Shown here: in pieces, positions 36,663 through 49,200 of the stretch
How the letters are laid out: each line of letters begins with the position of its first letter
Position numbering within the stretch: position 1 is the stretch's first letter
Assembly: GCA_023213315.1 (NCBI GenBank)
Contig: JAKCPI010027501.1
Coordinates: 62,001-126,000, forward strand
From: Euborellia annulipes
Taxonomy: Eukaryota > Arthropoda > Insecta > Dermaptera > Anisolabididae
DNA: 64,000 nucleotides
Direction of reading: 5' to 3'
Made by a program: the position numbers and the translations under genes
Notes under the pieces: model-generated
What the model was told of the DNA's origin: nothing
What the model saw: the letters and a program-made list of their open reading frames with translations, nothing else
Database searches by the model: none

Positions 36663-36941
36663 CAGCGTTTTCCAAACTGTGAGGCGCGCCTCCCTAGGGA
36701 AGCGCCGACTAGTCTAAGGGGAGGGGCGAATATTGGCCACCAGGACCAATTTTCCAAATGATTGCTAGTTTTAATATAAATAAGAATAAATAAAAAAAAT
36801 ATTTTTATATAAATTTATATTTTTTAGCATTAAAAATTTTTGTTTTTGTATTATTTTATAAAATGGGGGGAGGGGGGGAGGCGCCATAAGATTAATTATT
36901 TTTTAAGGGAGGCGTGGTAACATAAAGTTTGGAAACCACTG
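36663..36941. mobile_element. hAT MITE (CAGCGTTTTCCAAACT family)
   Basis: Left end CAGCGTTTTCCAAACTGTG, words GGCGCGCCTCCCTAGGGA and CTAAGGGGAGG, a G-run, and right end AGTTTGGAAACCACTG. Relatives start at 34176 and 43432. The right flank CTCTAATT matches the sequence before 34176 and not the sequence before 36663, so this copy shares its right end with the larger unit. Confidence 0.8.
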
Positions 36942-37366
36942 CTCTAATTAATTGGTATTAATAAAATAATTAAACATCTGTTAAAATTGTTAATTAAATG
37001 TCTTTTAAAAAAGGGGCGGGTATTTAAATAATTATTATTAATAGAGGTAGATATTTCCTTCCCTATTTAAGCAATTTCCCGATGAGTTAATAATGATTAA
37101 TAAATGAAAATTACAAATAAGCTTAATACAATATTTATTTAACATATTTATTTACATATATAATATATAATCATACACTCTATTATCATCCCTGATTCAG
37201 GGAGAATTTTTTCTAAAATCCTCTTCTCGAGAGGAATTATTTTGGGATAATCTCTATCAAAATGTTAATAACCTCTGAAAAGTAGGCCTACGTATATTTT
37301 TATAAAAAGTTTATTTTATTTTAGAATAAGAGAAGTAATATTATTTAAACAAAATTTATTTAAAAT

Positions 37367-37430
37367 ATCTACGTATATATACTCGTATAATAACTGATTG
37401 TCCGTCTGTCTGTCATGCTCAGTTAGAGCA
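37367..37430 (+). mobile_element. Helitron-like 5' end
   Basis: The sequence TCTACGTATATATACTCG, then ATAACTGATTGTCCGTCTGT, has the same plan as the 5' end at 40691 (TC start, AT-rich, then GTCCGTCTGTCTGTC). No matching CTAG 3' end was located nearby, so the element is truncated or interrupted by the hAT insertion at 37527. Confidence 0.45.
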
Positions 37431-37526
37431 ACTTCTCGAACCCTTATAATGTTAGAACAGGTCGGTGTCCCGAATTCACATTTGGGTAAACTTAAAATAT
37501 TTGTAAATTGAAAATTTTTCTATCTC

Positions 37527-37783
37527 CATGGGCGTAGCCAGGGGGAGGCAGGGGGGGCCGTTGCCCCCCCCCCCCCCCCCGGCTTGTCCTAAAAATTAAA
37601 AAAAAAAAAAAAATATATATATTTTTCCCATTGGGAATTTTTTTTAACGCCCCAATCCACTATATTAATTTAATTTTTTTTGTTTAAATAAATAATTGTA
37701 TATATTAATTGCAAACCCCCCCCTTTCGGCCTAATGAGGGGTTGCCCCCCCCTCCCCTAACAAGATGTCTGGCTACGCCCATG
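37527..37783. mobile_element. hAT MITE with perfect 8-bp duplication
   Basis: The inverted ends CATGGGCGTAGCCAGG and CTGGCTACGCCCATG are flanked by TCTATCTC at 37519-37526 and 37784-37791. Internal G and C runs and AT-rich centre, 257 bp, non-coding. A decayed relative is at about 24625-24985. Confidence 0.92.
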
Positions 37784-38188
37784 TCTATCTCTATTAAAAA
37801 TCAAAGCTAATTTATAAATAAAATAATTAAATCTCTAAATTTGTTTATTTCTTTTACTTTTTCGTTTACGAGTGTGTGAGTGGGTGGTCACGATTATCTA
37901 AAAACACAATCAGCCAGATCGATGAAATTTGGTATACTTATTTTGGGAATTTTTAATTATAGATCACATTTTGTTATTAATTATTTATTAAAAATATAAA
38001 TACTGTACAACGTTTCGACTGGTTATTCTGCAGTCGTTATAATTAAAAATTCCCATATAATAATACAAACCCCAAAAGCTTTAATAAACACATTTGGTAT
38101 ATACGTCGTATACTAAAATTTTTGATCTGTATTATCAACTTTTAGAGTAAATAAGTCAACCGGAACTTTACCTAATAAGAGAAGAAGA

Positions 38189-38292
38189 AAATTCGCACCT
38201 AGTTATATTTCATTATTTTTATTCCCATTTATTCCCAACCGGGATCGAAACGTCAACATAATGTGAATAAAAAAATAATGAAATATAACTAG
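38189..38292. repeat. Inverted repeat around a GAAACGTC word
   Basis: CTAGTTATATTTCATTATTT and its complement (AAATAATGAAATATAACTAG) form arms of about 27 bp around CCGGGATCGAAACGTCAAC. Nearby, at about 38010-38040, the minus strand reads GACTG...CAGTCGAAACGTTG. Both look like decayed relatives of the hammerhead-bearing foldbacks, but neither has a CTGANGA core. Confidence 0.5.
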
Positions 38293-39079
38293 CTGCGTTT
38301 TTACCTCGCATTTGTAGAGTGTACGAGAAAGTTATTCCCTAATTTTACAGCCTTCTTTCTTATAATGTCACTAATGTCCTCCTGTCAGTTTGTCCTCCGC
38401 AAGTTATAGTAATTTCGAAACGAAATTTACATGTCTAAAGATTATAAGAAAAGAAAGACGCGGGTCCGTCTCAGAGGGCCCGAGCTTAGATAGGCCTATG
38501 GGGCTCCTATTTGCACGGAATTACGAAAATAAATATGTCAGGGTTTCCAGGGGGCGAAACATGCTGAAATGGGGAGGGGGAGGGGGAACGGAGTGGCTAG
38601 ATTTTAATACTACACTATAATTTAGAGCATCTTTAAAGACAAATAAATACAATATAATATAAATAAATAAACCACAAAAAACAGTGGTTTATATACATTT
38701 ATTAATCAGTCTTTTTTATTATTTGGGCCCTTGAGATTATAAAATGACCATTTTTTATATTAATATTTTTATTTTTAGTTCAATGGATTTGAACTTTTAA
38801 ATACCTGCCGGGATTCGCTTATCCTTAGAAATAATTTATTTTTCTTTGGTGTTTTTTTCGGATAATTCCAAAAAAAAATTATTAAATAGCCTAATCTTTT
38901 TACTCCCACGTCTAAAATATCTCGGTCATTACGAATTTATTGTCAATTTGTCATATCTTTTTAAATAAAAAAATTTTACAATAAAATAATTTTAAAAATT
39001 AAAAATCGGTCCTGTTCATCTTTTTCATTAAAAAAGACTAGAGATTCCCAACAGGCAAGATGAATTATTAATTGTTTAA

Positions 39080-39623
39080 CTACCAGAGAACACATTTCAT
39101 TGGTGGGTTCATCGGAGAACCGGGAGGGCAACTAAATGCCTCAGAGAATTCACGCATGTTACTCAATGAACCGATCACTCGGAAACGGTTTGGTGCATGC
39201 GAATCCACTAATAATTTTTTACGAAGCGAGCCGAGAGTCTCTGAGCCGCACCACATCTGCAAAAAATTAATTTTTGATCAGAATTTGAGAATTATATTTT
39301 AATAAATAAGTTACTTACATGAGCAAACCCTATAAAGAAAAGCTGCTTCTGTGTATAATTCCCAAGTGCGGGAAGACGCACGTCGTCAACGATATTGTTG
39401 CTTTGTTGTCTTTGAAAAGCATACCATGCTTGTCTAAGACCCCCATTATCGGCAATATTCTCACCCAGAGTAAGAACACCATTGATGGGATACCGATGAC
39501 CCAACCGTTGCGGGAAATACGACGCGTACTGTCTGATGAAACATGATGCCCGTTTTTCAAACTCCATTAATGTTGTGTTCGTCCACCATTGAGAGAATTC
39601 ACCAAAAGCGTCAAAACGACGTC
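39080..39623 (-). CDS. Last two exons of the M13 peptidase
   Basis: Exon 39623-39319 encodes [14 protein letters not shown], then [15 protein letters not shown] with the third zinc-binding Glu and the Asp that positions it, and ends FFIGFAH. Exon 39256-39080 begins MWCGSE and ends NPPMKCVLW before TAG, the conserved C-terminus of the family. The intron between them is only 62 bp. The intron before 39623 is 5.7 kb. Confidence 0.92.
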
Positions 39624-40159
39624 CTAAAAAACAAGCAACCAACAAATTAATTTTATTCTATACTATTAAACGAGCAATGTACGTTTATTTGTTTGTAAGC
39701 ACATCAGTTTACGAAAACGGCTCTAACGATTCTTTTCAATTTTTAAATATAGGCTTATATTTACTATTTTCGGTACGATATGAAATATGATGATACGAAT
39801 ATGAAAATGCGTTAAGTTTCACCTTTGGGAAAATTCTGGTAATAGTACTTTACTGATTAGTTTTTTCCATTTTTCTCGAAATTTCTTTCTTTCAAATTTT
39901 AAATAGGTCTATATAGTATTTACTATAACAATATTAATTTATCTTAAGGAAATGGATTTGCAGCCAAGGAGAATAAAAAAAACTATTTAGTTTCTTTCGG
40001 TCGACGTTTCGGACGCCAATCGCGTCCTTCCTCGGGACCAAAGATTGTTAGAAAGCACACATAGATTTTGTTGTGGCATACATAAAATATTTGAACAATA
40101 TTGATAATGGCATCTTTTATGTATAAGGGAAGAGCTCTCTGTGCGTTATTTTTTTCCAA

Positions 40160-40201
<42 letters not shown>

Positions 40202-43200
40202 TCTCCTTGGCTGCAAATCCATTTCCTTAAGATTAATAAATAACAGCCATTCTACACTTTTAATATGAATTTACCCTAGGTCTTGTCTTTGGGAAAATTC
40301 GAATACTACTGTAGTAACAGCAGTTACTGATGTACTTTTTTGGTTTTTTCCAATTTTATAAAAAAAAAAAAAAAAAAAAAAAACACCGAGCTTCAGTTCG
40401 GTCATCCCGGAAATAAATAATAATAAAAAATAAGAAATGATTGACATTTCCATCATTTTTTTACACAGAGGCGTCATTGAGAGGGGGCAGGGGGGGGGGC
40501 CCTAAGGGCTTTGATCTTTTTTAAATTGTAAGCTTATATAATTTAAAAATATTTTAAAATAAACTGTACAAAATTAAACAATGAAATTAAATATCTTTTG
40601 GCCAAATTTGAGTACAGTAAGCACCACAATTAAGTCTCCACCTAAAAGCTAGAGCCTTAAGTTTATTGAATAGTATGGTATATGGTGAAATCTATATATA
40701 TAATTCACTAATGTCCGTCTGTCTGTCTGTCTGTCTGTCTGTCACGCTCTATTTAGGCAACTTCCCGTTGGAATTTTGAAATGAAATTTTTTATGCATAA
40801 AGAGGACCTTCTCGGGATTACAGGAAAATTATTTTCATCCCGAAATTCCCATAACTTTTTGAGTTATTAATTTTTAAAGTTACGATTTCTCCCATAGGAA
40901 ATGTTAGAGAAATATTTGAGCGCGCGCCCGCCTTCGGCGGGCTTCGCGCCTAGCCGGGGGCTTCGCCCCCCTGGACCCCCCTCCAGCTGGCTCGGGCGCC
41001 TGCGGCGGACCCTCGCCTTTTCTTATTTATGAGAACCCGTGGCGCCCGCCTTTGCATATAGACAGGGGGCTTCGCCCCCTAGACCCCCGCCAGCTGGCTC
41101 GGGCCCGCCTGCGGCGGACCCTCGCTTTTTCTTAATATGAGAACCCGTGGCGCCCGCCTTTGCGTCTAGACAGGGGGCTTCGCCCCCTGGACCCCCTCCA
41201 GCTGGCTCGGGCCGCCTGCGGCGGACCCTCGCCCTTTCTTCTTAATTATGAAAAAAAATTATCATTACTATTCCTTGACCCCGAGCAATCAGCGTGTGGA
41301 ACGCCCCCCGGTAGCCATCGGTACATTGTATATTAAAAATTTATAATAAATAAATAACCCCTAAATGGCCTCTGTAGCCGAAAAGGGTTTTAAAAAAATA
41401 AAATAAAAATTACTATTCCAAACCAGTGCCTGCTTGAAGATTTGTTTACATTCATGGAATACACAAATGAAAAGAATACGTAAATATTTCTCTATACATT
41501 TCCTATGGGAGAAATCGTAACTTTAAAAATTAATAACTCAAAAAGTTATGGGAATTTCGGGATGAAAATAATTTTCCTGTAATCCCGAGAAGGTCCTCTT
41601 TATGCATAAAAAATTTCATTTCAAAATTCCAACGGGAAGTTGCCTAAATAGAGTGTGACGACAGACAGACAGACGGACATTAGTGAATTATATATATAGA
41701 TATATATAGATTCTTTTCATTTGTGTATCCCATGAATGTAAACAAATCCTCAAGCAGGCACTGGTTTGGAATAGTTGTAATAATAATTTTCTTTTCATAA
41801 TTAAGAAGAAAAGGCGAGGGTCCGCCGCAGGCGGGCCCGAGCCAGCTGGAGGGGGTCCAGGGGGGCGAAGCCCCCGGCTAGGCGCGAAGCCCGCCGAAGG
41901 CGGGCGACGCGGCTAGTAATTTTAAATTTGAAAACGTAAAATAAAATCATCTGTGCCAGATTTTACGTTTTACCTTTTCGGTCATTAATATTATATCACT
42001 ATTACACCATATACTATACCATATACTTAAGGCTCTAGATATCAGGTGGGGAGAGTTAATTGTGGCGCTCATTGTACCTACTTGTAAGTAAATTTTAAGA
42101 AAAAAAAAGTTTGCCTCTCCCTCCAAGAAAAAGTTGAAACGACTCCACTGAAAGCACACTAGGGTTGGTAGATTCGGAGGCTTTTCGATTCTTCGAGTTT
42201 AAGATCGAAACCAAATAATCGATTTTGGAAAAAATTGATTTTTCCCTAAAAAAATAGATTTTTAATCGAATTTCGATTTTTTTTACAAAAAATTTTGCGA
42301 TGTTAGCACCCTGCTATTTTGTTCTACTCATCAAAAAAGAACTATAGTAATTTTTGCGAATTTTTTAGCATGATTTTAGGGGTCGCTCCCACTCTTTAGG
42401 ATTAGCCTTAATAGTTCAGTCCATAGGCGTAGCCAGGGGGGGGTTTGGGGGTTCAAACCCCCCATGGGACCCAAACCATGACTAGATATTTAATACAATA
42501 TATATTTATTTCATATAGGGTAAGAGAAAATAAAATATAATAATTTACTTAATTATAATAAATATAATAATTTACTCTAGCTAAAAAATCTGGCGTGACT
42601 GGCGCACAGCACACAACTTTCTCTTACCTTCGGTAATCGAAAGTTGTGTTCTCTGCTTGTCACACCAGATTTTTTGTTTCGACATATATTTAGTTCCCGA
42701 CAGTAGGGTAAAATTGAATTCAAGATGTAAAATTTATAAGTATGGAAAATATTTATATTTTGTTACCATGGCAACCATTTCTCCTATCTTTTCTATGGAG
42801 TACAAGAGTAAAGTGGTCTTCAGAAGATTTCAATTGCAAAATGAGAATATAGGCCTACATTTTAAAGAGCATCTAAAAAATAATTGATTTTTGAATTTAA
42901 AAAAAAATCGTTGGAGCAAATTTTGAGAAAATCGAAAAAAACTGAAAATGTACATCAGTAAAGTACTAGTACTCTTTGACCGATTTTCATTAAAAGCTTA
43001 TTTTTCCGGTCCCGGGGAGTGTTTAACTTAAATATAAAATTTCAGCCTCATAGCTCAATTCCTTCATGCTTAAAATTGAACACACACACACCCACCCACC
43101 CACCCACAGATAGACCATGTCGCGAAAACCACTTTTTTGGATTCAGGGGACCTCAAAACATGAAGATCCATCAAAATCTCGACATCGAATTTTTGACATG

Positions 43201-46200
43201 AATCCAATACTTTCTCTCTCTATATATATATTACATATATACATAGGTAAGAGAAAGTAAAAAACAAACCAAAATGATTTATAAATACCCTAAAATAATC
43301 TTAAATTTTTGAAAAAAAATTTCTTGATCCCCCCCCCATCAAAAATTTCTGCCTTCGCCAATGGTCCAGTCGATATTGGAAATTATTCCGAATTAAATGA
43401 AATTTTCAAGAGTTATTTGGGGGTACTCTAGGACAGCATTTTCTAAACTGTAAGGCGCGTCTCCCTAGGGAGGCGCGGACTAGTATAAGGGGAGGCGCGA
43501 ATATTGGCCACCAAGATCAATTTTCCAAATGATAGCTTGTTTTACAAATAAAAGAATAAAATAATTTAGAAGATTCTGGGACGGGGTTTTTAATTAAAAT
43601 AATTAATATGAATAAATAAAAAAAATATTTTTATATAAATTTATATATTTTTTAGTATTAAAAATTTTTGTTTTTGTATTATTTTATTAAATGTGTGGGG
43701 GGGGGAGCGTCATACGATTAAATATTTTTAAGGGAGGCGTTGTAACATAAAGTTTGGAAACCACTGGCCTAAAGTAAAACTCATTCTAGAAAATTGTACT
43801 ATGTGTAAAGCCCAAAGGATCCAGGGAAGTTTTTCAGGATTTTAATTTTTTTCTGACTAGACGCGAAGCTCGCGGAAGGCGATAGCATTGTTAATTATTT
43901 TATTTATTAAGATTAGATAAGGGGTTGAAAAATTGAAAAAAAATGTTTTTTAAATTTATTTTAGCTAAATCGAAGCCAAATAAATAGAAAACATTCAAAA
44001 AATAGTGTTGATTATTATTTTGATTAGGGGGGGATGAAGGGTTGATTATTTAAGAAAGGCCTTGGAATATTCCAAATCACTTGTTGACATTTTTTTCCAT
44101 CTCTAAATATAGTTAGATTAGAGCAAAAGGTATTTTTTTACTTTTAATAAAAAGGGAATTGCTATGTCCATCTATTTATTCCTATACAAAGAGAGAGAGA
44201 GTCGAGTTTCTGGTTCAGTCGTGCGCGAGGCCTTCTGGCAGGCGCCAAGATGCTCTGTTTTTTTTTTTTGTTGTGTTTAAAGTGAATCAAAGTGAATAAT
44301 TAATATAGTGTAACCCACCCTGACCTCACCTTCAACCAGCACACCCTCTTGAGTGTCTTATTAAAGGTAATTATTATGCATTTTATCGTTGAAAAAAATA
44401 TGATAGAAACAAATAATTTGACTGCAAAAAACGATTCTTTTGAATATGAAATTAAATATTTTGTATTTCACTAAGGGTAGAGGGAGAATATAAGCTTTTG
44501 AAAGGGGGGAGGGGGAGGGGGAGTGTAGGTGTCATTGAAAAAAATTAGTTTTTTATTTTTTATCTTTTTTTTTTTTTAAACACACACTTTTTTCTCATTC
44601 ACACTCAACACTCACACTCACATTCATACAGTCTTTTTGGCAACTCAGGTCATATAAGACTTTATACGATACCCGTTATTAATTAATAATATACATGGGG
44701 TCCTTTTATCTTTTCTTAAGTCACCATTATTTACCATTATATTCTTTCCATATGGGCTATATTTTTGTAAATCAAATTTCCTTAATATACTTTTACACAG
44801 GGGTGAATTAAGGGTTGAAAATTAAAATAGAATAATTATTGCTTTTTTATAAATGTATTCAAATTATTTTGAGAGTAATTTCGCATAAAGAGGGTAGAGG
44901 AGGTGTGAAGGCATTAACCAGAGGGGTTAATGCCCCATCCCCTATAATGCACAAATATATTAATGTTTTTTAATACTTTTACTAAAAAATAAGTACATTC
45001 CGTTTGAGTTAAAATTTATATTCAATATTTAGCAAATAGGATAGTGGGGTAGAAACATTTTAATGTCTTCTAAGATTATTTTAGGGTATTTATTAATCAT
45101 TTTGGTTTTTTTTTTTTTTGCTAGAGTAGTAAATTATTATATTTTACTTTCTCTTATCCTATATGAAATATAATATGTATCATAGAGCTTAAATATCTAG
45201 TAATGGCTTGGGTCCCATGAGGGGTTTGAACTCCCAATCCCCCCCCCCCCCTGGCCCATGTATAGTTCTACTTCTCTATTATTTTGTTACTAGAGTCCAA
45301 ATCGTGTTCCGATTCGATCCCTTTTAAAATAAAATTTTAATAATAAAATGCATATTCACCTTGGTCATCAAAACCGTGTGACATTTCATGACCCATAATT
45401 GCACCAATTGCTCCAAAATTCAATGCGCTATGAAAAAGAAAAAACGAAATTACGTTAGATCGGCGAATACATATTATTATAAAATTATATATAAAAAAAA
45501 ACATACTCAATTCCTAATCCATAAAATGGCGATTGAAGGAGACCAGCAGGAAATGCTAAAAAAATTAATTTTTGTAAATAGAAATTAATTGAAATTATTA
45601 TTTTTTTCATACTTACTAATTGTATTTTGGTAAAAAGCATAGAAGGCGTTGATGTTGGTAGCTGTCGACACCCAGCTATTAAAAAAAAACAACAACTATA
45701 AATACGTATTTTTAAAATACATAATCTAAATAATTTTTACAATTTATCTATATTCCTACTTGAATTTCGAAAATAACATTGAATGATTTTCATTCCGTTT
45801 CCTTTAACTGTAAAGGATTTTTTATAAAATAATATTTCAATTAAGAAATTCAAAATTTAAGGATGAAGGATGATAAAGTATTTTTTTTTTTTAATTTAAA
45901 GCCTTTCCCGGCATTGTAGGCCATTTAGACCCCTCTTTATTTTCAATTGATTGATATCCAATGAACTAGTTGTGAAAAATTCTTGATTAAATAATGAGGC
46001 AAAATTTATTCAAATAAAAGTAAAAAACCAAACTACGTGGATGAGTCCGTATATTTTGGATACTATTATAAATCATCGCCTAATTCACACTATAGTATAA
46101 ACCATATTATTTATAGGGTTGAAGTTTTTTTTTAAAAAAAACCTTCCCCTTCCCCCCCCCCACCCAAAACAAAAAAAAAAAAATTAAATAATAAAAAAAT

Positions 46201-49200
46201 TTAAAAAATATATTAATAAAAATGTTGAAGTTCTAAGACAATATTAACTTCAACAATGCCCTCGGGGCTTGGTGTAGAGGTTAGCGTGCTAACCTCGTAT
46301 ACTAAACGGGTCGCGGATTGCCTGACCCCACAATAGCTAATATATGGCCCCATATTATTCTTATACAACGGTTATCGTCAAAGTCTTATATGGCCTAAGT
46401 TGCCGAAAAGACTGTATGAATGTGTGTGTGAATGAGAAAAAAGTGTGAATGTTTAAAAAAAAAAAAAAAAAAATAAATAAAAAATAAACGTCGCGGGTTA
46501 GGACCCCAGGCAGTCCGATGATTTTATTTAAGCCATTTGGATACCAAATATACCAACAATATTAACTCATCGGCCCAGCATCGTCAACGTATTATTTATA
46601 CGATTATTTATGTTTATAGAGTAAATTAGCCGCTGGTCAAGGATAGGGTTTAAATTAATTCTTTTAAGCATCCGATTATATGGATTAAATCTCAAAGTTT
46701 GCACTTTTATTTGACTATTTTGCCCCATTATTTATTTAAGAATTTTGCAGAACAAAAAAATTGCATTAAGTAAAATTGTATTTACCTGAATCTATTAGTC
46801 GGTTGATGTAGTTTTTCTAAATTGTGTTTAATCTCGGCATCCAGAAGTCGCAGCATCGAACGAAAAAATTTCCCTTCGGTTACATTTTTCTAAAAATTAA
46901 AAAAAAAAAAAAATCTTTTTATTAGTCTTTGAGCTATTAGTATCAATAATTGCTTCCAAGTTTCTTATAAATTAGTGAAAAAAATTTCACTTTCCAATTT
47001 CGTTTACAAAAATATTTGACTCATCGTTTTCTTAAAGCTATGAACGGCTCTACTCTCAACTGGGAGTACTGGAGAGTTATTCAACTTTTCAATAAAAATA
47101 TCCAAAAAATTATGAGTCCCCTTCCTCATAACAATCATAAATGAAAATTTATTTATTTATTTTTTTTTTTTGTTTAAAAAACAACTATGAAAGAACAGAG
47201 GCTGATTGGTTGCGCCTTGATGTGAGGCAACCAGTTTAACATTTATGTTTATCTGGTTATCGTATGTTGGGGGAACTAGACTAGGAAAATTTGAGTTTTG
47301 ACTGAGCAAATCGCGATTCCTGGACTCGAACCTCTTCCCGTCCATCCGCAGTGAAAGTAGGTTCGAGTCCAGGAGGCCCGATTTACCTTTCAAATTTTCA
47401 AATTTTCCTTACCTCCTCTTTTGCTTCGACAATCAAACAAATTTAAATAGTATTTGACTTTTTTAAATACCATATTAGATGTCTAACCTGTAAATAGTAT
47501 TTATCGAGCTCGACAGTGTCGAGAACCCATTCGGGATACCCGACGAGGGCGTGCATCCGCTGTGCCTTCTCCCTGGCCCGTCTTTTTGTTTCTTCGTCCA
47601 TCCAGTCATTAATCTGAAGATTTTCCTCGAAGGCCCACCGAATTGATTCGATTAGTTCCAGCGCCTGTATTAAAAGATTCATTTGTCATTATGATTATTA
47701 TTTATTTGATTAGAATCCTAATTTTTACAAATATTCAAATCCCAAAAGTTTCATCCCATTTTTTTTCTTATTGGTAAATAATATTATTTAAAAAGACGGC
47801 AACTCTGAATCAGACATTTCTTCAAACTCTTATTTTACCTAATAGGCAATTTATCTTGGAAATTCTTCTCTTTGTTTCTTAATATTTAAGATAAGAGACA
47901 TTTTATCATGTACTAAGTACATTGAACTTACATTCTTCCTTTTAGGCTCGAAGTGTCTATATTTTCTCTATTGATAAAATAGTTGTTTTATTTTGAAAGA
48001 TGAACAGGAAATCCATTTCCAATGATTTCGACATATAAATAATTCAATCGCAAACACAGCTCTAATAATTTATTTTTAACCATTTGCAATATATTTTTCT
48101 ACGTCTTTGAAGACTAAAGTGTTTTTAATTTATATATAATTATGATAACTCGTTTGAAAAAACATCCTATCATGTTCCACAAGGCTACTTTTCTAAGATT
48201 CCATAGTGTAATTTATCAGTAATAAATTCTAATATTATTGAAATAAAATTCGCATGACCTTTGTCAGCAAATTTCTTGTTTCCTCTATTTTTTGACTAAT
48301 TTTCAATTGAATTACTAGAAAATATATAAAAATTGAAAGATTACCTGCTGGCGTTGGTGTTCCGGGAAACTACCAGCCCGTACATAAAGATGCGACATAG
48401 CGAATCCGAATGTATTTAAGACACTTTCGAGACAAGTTTGCCAGCGAGGATGCTCTCTTTGGAGTCCAAGGACGGCTTTGCCGAAGACAAAATGTGCGTT
48501 GCGAAATTCATTCAAAGTAAAGGGGGCAAGTCGACTTGCAGCTCGCCACCAGAGATATCGCTCTGCAAAAAGATGCATTTTTTTTTCATGACAAATGAAA
48601 CTGGAAAGCTGGCCATAAATTATAAAGCTGCTAAAAGGGAAGTGTAGATTTGTGCTCACATATTAAAAAAGATTGATTATAATTAATTTCCCAAAACATT
48701 TAAGAGATTTCTACGTCATTCCCCATTTCAAATACTACAGTATATGTGTACTTAATTTGAAAAATATTAATTGAAAATTGTAAATTTTTTATAGAATATG
48801 TACAGTGAGGGACAATATTAAGTCCCACCCATATTTTCTACTTATGATCATTTCATTGTTTTTAAAAAATATTATATATTTTTTAATGAAAAATTTCTTG
48901 GTTCAAACCTAGAAAATTTCCAATAAATATTTTATTTTCTTCTATAAAAACAATGAAATAATCACAAGTAGAAAACGCATGGGTGGGACTTAATATTGTC
49001 CCTCACTGTACCTTTTACTATCTAGTACTATAATTATATAGACCTACTTTCAATAATTATTTTTATTTGAACGTCTTTATTGTCGAAGGACAAACAAAAA
49101 ACAAAATTGAATAAAACTTTTATTGAATTTTTGAAAATAATGTCTATTTCCGGATGAAGCCTCATTTTCTTTATTATTCGCGTGATTGTCTAAGAGGGAG

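Larger units (their letters stand above)
34176..36941. mobile_element. 2.77-kb non-autonomous hAT-type insertion
   Basis: The left end CAGCGTTTTCCAAACTGTG and right end AGTTTGGAAACCACTG are the classic hAT pair. CTCTAATT flanks the unit exactly (34168-34175 and 36942-36949). No transposase frame remains. Inside, 34980-35170 resembles a promoter plus untranslated exon ending AAAG before GTAATT. Positions 35350-35500 hold a SINE tail, 36138-36415 a piece of the double-hairpin family, 36419-36662 a foldback with hammerhead-like words, and 36663-36941 a short complete MITE of the same hAT family. A related block, up to the internal exon-like part, is repeated at 43432-45070. Confidence 0.7.
33061..39079. 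other. Repeat-filled region between candidate gene and M13 peptidase 3' end
   Basis: Positions 33061-33880 are AT-rich with nothing recognised. Then come a SINE (33887-34166), a 2.77-kb hAT-type insertion (34176-36941) with nested elements, AT-rich sequence (36950-37360), a Helitron-like 5' end (about 37367), a hAT MITE (37527-37783) and an inverted-repeat element (about 38189-38292). Positions 38300-39079 show no gene, but hold the likely 3' UTR of the peptidase (minus-strand AATAAA at about 38835). Confidence 0.6.
42424..45266. mobile_element. Interrupted palindromic hAT-like element
   Basis: The left arm (42424-42583, then 43263-43305) and right arm (45080-45266) are inverted copies. The ends are CATAGGCGTAGCCAGGGGG and CCCTGGCCCATG. 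Inner pairs are TAATTTACTCTAGC with GCTAGAGTAGTAAATTA, and AAACCAAAATGATT with AATCATTTTGGTTT. The left arm is split by a double-hairpin element (about 42580-43262), inserted in an A-run. The loop holds the hAT-related block 43432-45070. No clean outer duplication was identified. Confidence 0.6.
39624..45359. other. M13 peptidase intron, 5.7 kb
   Basis: The intron between the zinc-site exon and the GENIADNGG exon contains a terminal-inverted-repeat element with a hammerhead-like core (39941-40233), short A/T runs, a Helitron-like GC-rich composite (40691-41916), AT-rich sequence with a decayed TTCGATTT-type repeat (42170-42300), and a nested palindromic unit (42424-45266). No gene on either strand was recognised. 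Confidence 0.6.

Noticed and set aside
39319..39560. Plus-strand and second minus-strand frames overlapping the peptidase exon
   Set aside because: These are shadows of the real exon, which carries GENIADNGG in the third reading.
40147..40200. Long poly-T run as a retroposon tail
   Set aside because: It lies inside an inverted-repeat element rather than at an end with a target duplication, so it is treated as a homopolymer expansion.
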